Assembly (NCBI GenBank): GCA_946530565.1
Contig: CAMNAE010000039.1
Span: forward strand, 1-10,021
Length of the DNA: 10,021 nucleotides
Source of the DNA: an uncultured Oscillibacter sp.
Lineage (GTDB): Bacteria; Bacillota; Clostridia; Oscillospirales; Oscillospiraceae
Direction: 5' to 3'
The notes under the pieces are model-generated. The model was not told the origin of the DNA. It was given only the letters and a program-made list of their open reading frames with translations, and ran no database searches. Both the position numbers and the translations under genes were made by a program. Below, in pieces: positions 7,045 to 10,021 of the stretch; within the stretch, counting starts at the first letter, position 1, and each line of letters begins with the position of its first letter.

Positions 7045-7312
7045 CGCCGCGCCCCCTTCGGGCAAGCTCCGAGAGCTCGGAAAAGCGCGCAAGGACGGCG
7101 TCATAATGCCCGCGCGCGTGCGGAAAGGCGCAATTCACGCAGCTCTTTACGCCCTCGGCTGTATAGCAGAAGTTCCCGCCGCATTTTTCACCGAGCGCAT
7201 AGAGCGGGCAGTAGCAGAATAGGCAGTTGAAATCCTCCTCTGCAACGCCGGCGTGGCAGGGGAAGAACTCGCACGCACGGTGCTGGAAAAAGCGATAGTT
7301 CTGCGTATCCAC
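7034..7312 (-). CDS. Cysteine-rich small domain protein, first gene of the cobalamin operon
   Basis: A 92-residue protein with nine cysteines (14, 19, 30, 33, 35, 44, 49, 58, 61) and nearby histidines, laid out as C-x4-CH, FNCLFCYCPLY, CGGNFCY and SCVNCAFPH. I recognise this as the cysteine-rich small domain family (probably Pfam PF04071), often found beside or fused to cobalamin genes in Clostridia and archaea. The cysteine spacing suggests metal or iron-sulfur binding, but no activity is established to my knowledge; cobalt handling or electron supply to corrin enzymes is only inference. Translation starts at a GTG (7310-7312), not ATG. The evidence is GGAGG with a 7-base spacer and the family-like opening RFFQHRACEFFPCH immediately after. 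An ATG at 7329-7331 is in another frame. The gene is the first behind the promoter at 7343-7371 and overlaps cbiD by 11 bases, so it is made with the pathway enzymes. The last 15 residues are charged and probably not part of the domain. Confidence 0.88.
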   Translation of the reverse strand: MDTQNYRFFQHRACEFFPCHAGVAEEDFNCLFCYCPLYALGEKCGGNFCYTAEGVKSCVNCAFPHARGHYDAVLARFSELSELARRGRGDGL

Positions 7313-7318
7313 GGCGGT

Positions 7319-7328
7319 CCCTCCCCTT
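7319..7328 (-). promoter_or_regulatory. Ribosome binding site deciding the GTG start of the cysteine-rich gene
   Basis: The coding strand reads AAGGGGAGGG here, followed by ACCGCC and then GTG at 7312. GGAGG is 7 bases from the GTG, ideal spacing. The nearby ATG at 7329-7331 lies before this site and is out of frame, so the GTG is the supported start. Confidence 0.75.
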
Positions 7329-7342
7329 CATGTGTTTTTTTC

Positions 7343-7371
7343 AATATAGCAGAATCCGGCCCGCCATTCAA
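7343..7371 (-). promoter_or_regulatory. Predicted sigma-A promoter of the cobalamin operon
   Basis: On the minus strand a -35 like element TTGAAT (7366-7371) and a -10 element TATATT (7343-7348) are separated by exactly 17 bases. Each element matches four or five of six positions of the TTGACA/TATAAT consensus, and the region stands out as A+T-rich in GC-rich surroundings. Transcription would start near 7336, leaving a leader of about 24 bases before the GTG at 7312. Nothing in this leader resembles a cobalamin riboswitch, and no operator could be recognised with confidence. The promoter follows the hairpin at 7391-7423, so the operon appears to be transcribed independently of the upstream gene. 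Confidence 0.7.
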
Positions 7372-7390
7372 GAGCCTTGCATGTGTGAAA

Positions 7391-7423
7391 GCCCCGGAGC
7401 CTCTATGAAGAAGGCTCCGGGGC
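7391..7423 (-). terminator. Perfect 11-bp stem hairpin after the surface-protein gene, probable terminator
   Basis: GCCCCGGAGCC (7391-7401) and GGCTCCGGGGC (7413-7423) are perfect inverted copies with an 11-base loop. The hairpin begins 22 bases after the stop of the large minus-strand gene and before the cobalamin promoter. On the minus strand it is followed by only TTTCACACAT, a poor U-tract; on the plus strand nothing resembling a U-tract follows. It is therefore best read as a minus-strand terminator of moderate strength, and some read-through into the cobalamin operon is possible. Confidence 0.65.
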
Positions 7424-7444
7424 AGCATGGAGATGTGATCCGGA

Positions 7445-10021
7445 TCAGAGACCGTAGCTCTCAACGATCATTTTGAATTCCTCGCTCGCGGCGAAGAGAC
7501 GGAAGCACTCCTGCCGCAGTTCGCCGGGGTCACGGCCGGCGGCAGCACCCGCGCTCAGCACGTTGACCCAGTTGGCAAGGGCCTCGTCGCTCTCAGGCGC
7601 ACGGCCGAGCAGGAGCTCGTAGAGCATCGTGATGAAGGCCGTATCGTCACGCTCCATCGCCATCGCCTCGTCGGAGAAGACGACGCCGAAGGCGGCGTCC
7701 TCGGGCGTGGTCGTGCCGGCGAGGATCTGGGAGACCCAGTCGTTGAGGCCGTCATTGTCCGCCTCGCGCTCCAGCGCGACGGTGTAGAGACGCTTTGCAA
7801 AGTTCGTCACGTTGATGTTCTGATCCGCGGCGGGCAGTTCGATCTCGCCGGCAGTCAGGCCGTAGGCGTCGCAGACCGCGGCAAACTCAGGGCTCGCGGT
7901 GAACTCGGCGACGAGCTTCGTCGTGGAGTAGCCCGCGTCCAGCAGGCGCGTCCAGTTCTCAAGGCCCTCGGTGTCGGGCTCGCGGGAGAGCATCGCCTCG
8001 TAGCAGAGCGTCACGATCTCGCTGTTCGAGAGGTCCTTCGCGGTGAATTCATCGCTTGCGAAGAACGCGTCGATGATCTCGCCGGCGGAGGCGCCGTTCG
8101 CGATCTCCTCAGTCCAGTGGGCCGCGCCCTCAGCGTCGGCGCTGCGGCCGAGGATGACCTCATAGGCGCGCTCAACATAGCTCTCGACCGGATCGGGATC
8201 CAGACCGGGGAGCGAGAGCGCCTTGGGGGCATACTTGTCGCTCTCGATCGTGACCGTGTAGGTCTTTTCGCTCGTGGAGTTTTCGGCGAGCGTGAGGATG
8301 GCGGAGGTGCCGTCCTCACCGAGCGCGGCCTCGGCCTCGACCGGGATGCGCTGCCGGCCCTCGGCATAAGCAAGGCTCAAGGTGACGTTTCCGGCGTCTG
8401 CGGGGATGCCGGCAACGCTCAGCGTATCGCTCGCGGTGAACTCCGCGGAGATCCCCTCTTCGATGATCGGCTTGATGAGAAGCTCGAGCGCGCAGTCGAG
8501 GAGCTTTTCAGCGGTGATGAATCGGACGTTCGTGATCGTCTTGCCGACGCGGTCGCCGAGCTCGGCAAAGCCGATCTGCGTGCGCTGCCAGACGCCCTGC
8601 ACGTGCGGAAGACCGAGCGTCGTGCCGTCGTCGAAAGTCAGGACGACGCCGTTTACCGTGTCGGTCGACTCGATCGTCGTGTCATTCAGGCGGATCTCGA
8701 TCGCGTTGCCGTGGTGCGTCTCATAGCTGGCCGTGCCGGTTACGCCCTCGACGGCGGTGGCTCTGCCGGAGACCGCGCTGAAGCTGCCGTCGGCGTTCAG
8801 GGTCTTGTAGCGTGCGGGCGCCTCGTTGAGCTTCATCCAGCTGCCGCCCGGCGCGCAGAAGAGGATATCGGCGCCGCTGACCTCTGTCGCGGTGATCGTC
8901 TTTTCGCGGCCGGTCACAAGGTTGATCGTCTTCGTATCGTCCGCCTTGACCTCAAGCGCAGCGTCGAGCTTCGAGAAGTCGTCCACAAAGACCGGGAAGG
9001 TCACGCCCGCGGCGATCGCTGCGTCGTCGGTGTCGGCGTCCGTCTCGTGGTAGCTGCCGCCGGCGATGCTCGCGTTCTCATACTTGAGCGTCGCGCCGGT
9101 GATCGCGTCAAAGCTGTCGGCCTCGGCGGCGTAGAACGCCTCGTAGGGGATGTTCATGAGCACATAGCCGCGCTCGTCGCTGCCGCTCATCCTGATGCTG
9201 ACCGCACAGTCGAGGACCTTGCTGTCGGTGATGAAGCGCACATTCGTGATCGTTTTGCCCGCGTTGTCGCCGAGCTCATGGAAACCGATCTGCGTGCGCT
9301 GCCAGAAGCCCTGCACGTGCGGAAGGCCGAGCGTCGTGCCGTCGTCGAAGGTCAGAACGATGCCGTTTACCGTGTCGGTCGACTCGATCGTCGTATCGCT
9401 TAAGCGGATCTCGATCTCGTTGCCGTGGTGGGTCTCGTAGCTGGCTGTACCGGTCACGCCCTCGACGGCTTCCGGCTCGGCGCTCAGGGCGCCAAAGGTG
9501 AACGCGCCTTCCTCGCCGACACTCAACATCTTATAGTTCACAGGCACCTCGCTCAGGCGGTACCAGCTGTACGTCGGCGCGCAGAAGAGCGCGTCGGCGC
9601 CCGTGACCTCGGTCGCCGTGACCGTCTTCTCGCGGCCGGTGACGAGGTTGATTGTCTTGCTCGTCTCGTCGGTGACCTCAAGTGCGGCGTCCAGCACGCT
9701 GAGGTCCGTGACCTGCACCGGGAAGGTCACGCCCGCGGCGATCGCATCGGCGTCGGTGTCGGCGTCAGTTTCATGGTAGCTGCCGCCGGCGATGCCGAGG
9801 TTTTCGTACTTGAGCGTCGCGCCGGAGACGGCGTCAAAGCCGTCGGCCTCGGCGGCATAGAACGCCTCGTAGGGGATGTTCATAAGCACGAAGCCGCCGA
9901 TATAGTCCGCGAGCGGGCGGACATAGCTGACAGAGCTGCGCGTATCGCCGAGCGCGGCCTTATCGCCTTCCGCGACCCAATTCAAAAGCGCATCGCCGCT
10001 CACGCCGTAGGCCGCGGCGTC
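7445..10021 (-). CDS. Large putative surface protein: duplicated Tp47-like module, Tp47-like C-terminal beta domain, four DUF4214-type units (5' end missing)
   Basis: At least 858 residues; the frame stays open to the right edge (reading DAAAYG before a GTG at 10001-10003 that has no ribosome site), so the start and any signal peptide are outside. Numbered from that GTG, the layout is: residues 38-267 and 280-505, two tandem copies of one module; about 517-597, a beta-rich domain; about 606-850, four DUF4214-type units. From memory of the family, the modules resemble Treponema pallidum Tp47: a YEAFYAAE segment, then DAVSGAT/DAITGAT (Tp47 has DAVSRAT), a TGTASYETHHGN strand, and a domain with AEFTASDTLSV and YTVTIESDKY, in the same order. 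Tp47 is a periplasmic-side lipoprotein reported to bind penicillin; no such activity is implied here. DUF4214 occurs in secreted and surface proteins and its role is unclear. No LPXTG motif or C-terminal membrane segment is present; the protein ends in MIVESYGL. It is probably unrelated in function to the cobalamin genes. Domain naming is moderate confidence; the coding call is firm. Confidence 0.85.
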   Translation of the reverse strand, partial: DAAAYGVSGDALLNWVAEGDKAALGDTRSSVSYVRPLADYIGGFVLMNIPYEAFYAAEADGFDAVSGATLKYENLGIAGGSYHETDADTDADAIAAGVTFPVQVTDLSVLDAALEVTDETSKTINLVTGREKTVTATEVTGADALFCAPTYSWYRLSEVPVNYKMLSVGEEGAFTFGALSAEPEAVEGVTGTASYETHHGNEIEIRLSDTTIESTDTVNGIVLTFDDGTTLGLPHVQGFWQRTQIGFHELGDNAGKTITNVRFITDSKVLDCAVSIRMSGSDERGYVLMNIPYEAFYAAEADSFDAITGATLKYENASIAGGSYHETDADTDDAAIAAGVTFPVFVDDFSKLDAALEVKADDTKTINLVTGREKTITATEVSGADILFCAPGGSWMKLNEAPARYKTLNADGSFSAVSGRATAVEGVTGTASYETHHGNAIEIRLNDTTIESTDTVNGVVLTFDDGTTLGLPHVQGVWQRTQIGFAELGDRVGKTITNVRFITAEKLLDCALELLIKPIIEEGISAEFTASDTLSVAGIPADAGNVTLSLAYAEGRQRIPVEAEAALGEDGTSAILTLAENSTSEKTYTVTIESDKYAPKALSLPGLDPDPVESYVERAYEVILGRSADAEGAAHWTEEIANGASAGEIIDAFFASDEFTAKDLSNSEIVTLCYEAMLSREPDTEGLENWTRLLDAGYSTTKLVAEFTASPEFAAVCDAYGLTAGEIELPAADQNINVTNFAKRLYTVALEREADNDGLNDWVSQILAGTTTPEDAAFGVVFSDEAMAMERDDTAFITMLYELLLGRAPESDEALANWVNVLSAGAAAGRDPGELRQECFRLFAASEEFKMIVESYGL
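7454..8188 (-). repeat. Four DUF4214-type helical units at the C-terminus of the surface protein
   Basis: Four degenerate units follow the DUF4214 pattern of a helix with an LGR turn, an acidic-glycine loop, a tryptophan helix and a closing F-x-x-S-x-EF: YVERAYEVILGRSADAEG...FFASDEF (residues 609-653), CYEAMLSREPDTEGLENW...FTASPEF (667-707), LYTVALEREADNDGLNDW...VFSDEAM (739-781) and LYELLLGRAPESDEALANW...FAASEEF (794-843), numbered from the GTG at 10003. The third unit ends atypically with SDEAM. Function is unknown; attachment or protein contact at the surface is only a guess. Confidence 0.8.
8213..8455 (-). other. Tp47-like C-terminal beta domain within the large surface protein
   Basis: About 81 residues from GISAEFTASDTLSVAGIPAD to ESDKYAPKAL. 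Alternating hydrophobic strands and the closing YTVTIESDKY resemble the last (immunoglobulin-like) domain of Tp47, where a LTIGG strand, an FADGQ turn and EYTVEVRFKEFG occur in the same order. This single copy follows the duplicated modules, as in Tp47 where it is the C-terminal domain. Recognition is from memory and not aligned computationally. Confidence 0.5.
8489..9166 (-). repeat. Tp47-like module, copy 2
   Basis: Second copy, from YVLMNIPYEAFYAAEADSFD to the end of KLLDCA, about 77 percent identical to copy 1 by eye with most changes in the middle third (positions equivalent to APTYSWYRLSEV against APGGSWMKLNEA). The last third is nearly identical even at the DNA level: over 66 bases near 8580-8645 and 9296-9361 I count four differences. 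A linker of about a dozen residues (RMSGSDERG region) joins the copies. Confidence 0.9.
9203..9892 (-). repeat. Tp47-like module, copy 1
   Basis: First copy of the tandem module, from FVLMNIPYEAFYAAEADGFD to the end of KVLDCA. Distinctive parts shared with copy 2 are YEAFYAAEAD, GATLKYEN, IAGGSYHETDADTD, KTINLVTGREKT, VEGVTGTASYETHHGN, DTTIESTDTVNG, LTFDDGTTLGLPHVQG, WQRTQIGF and KTITNVRFIT. It is about four residues longer than copy 2 because of the SVGEEGAFTFGALSAEPEA stretch. Confidence 0.9.

Noticed and set aside
7045..7104. N-terminal extension of CbiD
   Set aside because: It overlaps the cysteine-rich gene, and the ATG at 7042-7044 has a ribosome site and matches the usual family start.
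7437..7446. Ten-base palindrome GATCCGGATC next to the stop of the large gene as an operator
   Set aside because: It is short, far from the promoter elements and partly inside the stop codon; no second copy is seen near the promoter.
7147..7464. A 105-codon minus-strand frame running through the intergenic hairpin and promoter
   Set aside because: It overlaps the cysteine-rich gene in another frame, crosses the end of the large gene, and has no domain or ribosome site; the nine-cysteine frame is clearly the real one.
8117..9403. A 428-codon open frame on the plus strand opposite the duplicated surface-protein region
   Set aside because: It is antisense to a clearly coding gene, is rich in Arg, Asp and Val as expected from reading GC-rich codons backwards, shows the same duplication as its opposite strand, and has no recognisable domain. 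Its openness follows from the codon bias of the real gene.
10001..10003. GTG as the start codon of the large surface-protein gene
   Set aside because: The frame remains open to the window edge, no Shine-Dalgarno sequence precedes the GTG, and there is no signal peptide after it, although the protein looks exported. The gene is better treated as cut by the window.

Overview
The window looks like a GC-rich (judged by eye, over 60 percent G+C) chromosome segment from an anaerobic Firmicute, most likely a member of the Clostridia. The evidence is the cobalt-early (anaerobic) type of cobalamin genes, the small cysteine-rich protein that sits with such genes in Clostridia, Gram-positive style Shine-Dalgarno sites (AGGAGG, GGAGGT), and a surface-type protein carrying DUF4214 units. 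No gene identifies the genus. Every supported gene is on the minus strand, so transcription runs from the right edge to the left edge.

Right part (7445-10021): the 3' end of a long gene whose start lies beyond the window. It encodes two tandem copies, about three-quarters identical by eye, of a 225-230 residue unit. I relate this unit to the Treponema pallidum Tp47 lipoprotein family. A Tp47-like beta domain and four DUF4214-type helical units follow. It is probably an exported or cell-surface protein, and a hairpin at 7391-7423 follows its stop.

Gap (7313-7444): 132 bases holding that hairpin and then a good sigma-A type promoter (TTGAAT, 17 bases, TATATT). Only about two dozen bases separate the predicted transcription start from the first start codon, so there is no room for a cobalamin riboswitch.

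Left part (1-7312): a tightly coupled operon for the corrin ring of vitamin B12. In transcription order it encodes a cysteine-rich small protein, CbiD, CbiF, CbiG, CbiH, CbiJ, a CbiE-CbiT fusion, CbiA, and the first 49 codons of CobT at the left edge. Every gene overlaps the next, by 4 to 43 bases. In pathway order the enzymes act as CbiH (C17 methylation and ring contraction), CbiF (C11 methylation), CbiG (lactone opening and loss of C20 as acetaldehyde), CbiD (C1 methylation), CbiJ (reduction), CbiE/CbiT (C5 and C15 methylation, C12 side-chain decarboxylation) and CbiA (a,c-diamide formation). CobT activates the lower-ligand base. CbiL, CbiC, the cobaltochelatase, CbiP, CbiB, CobU and CobS are not in the window; some probably lie to the left of it.

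I see no mobile element, CRISPR array, tRNA or rRNA. The most unusual object is the Tp47-like/DUF4214 surface protein. The cobalamin operon is standard in content, with a few notable regulatory and overlap details.
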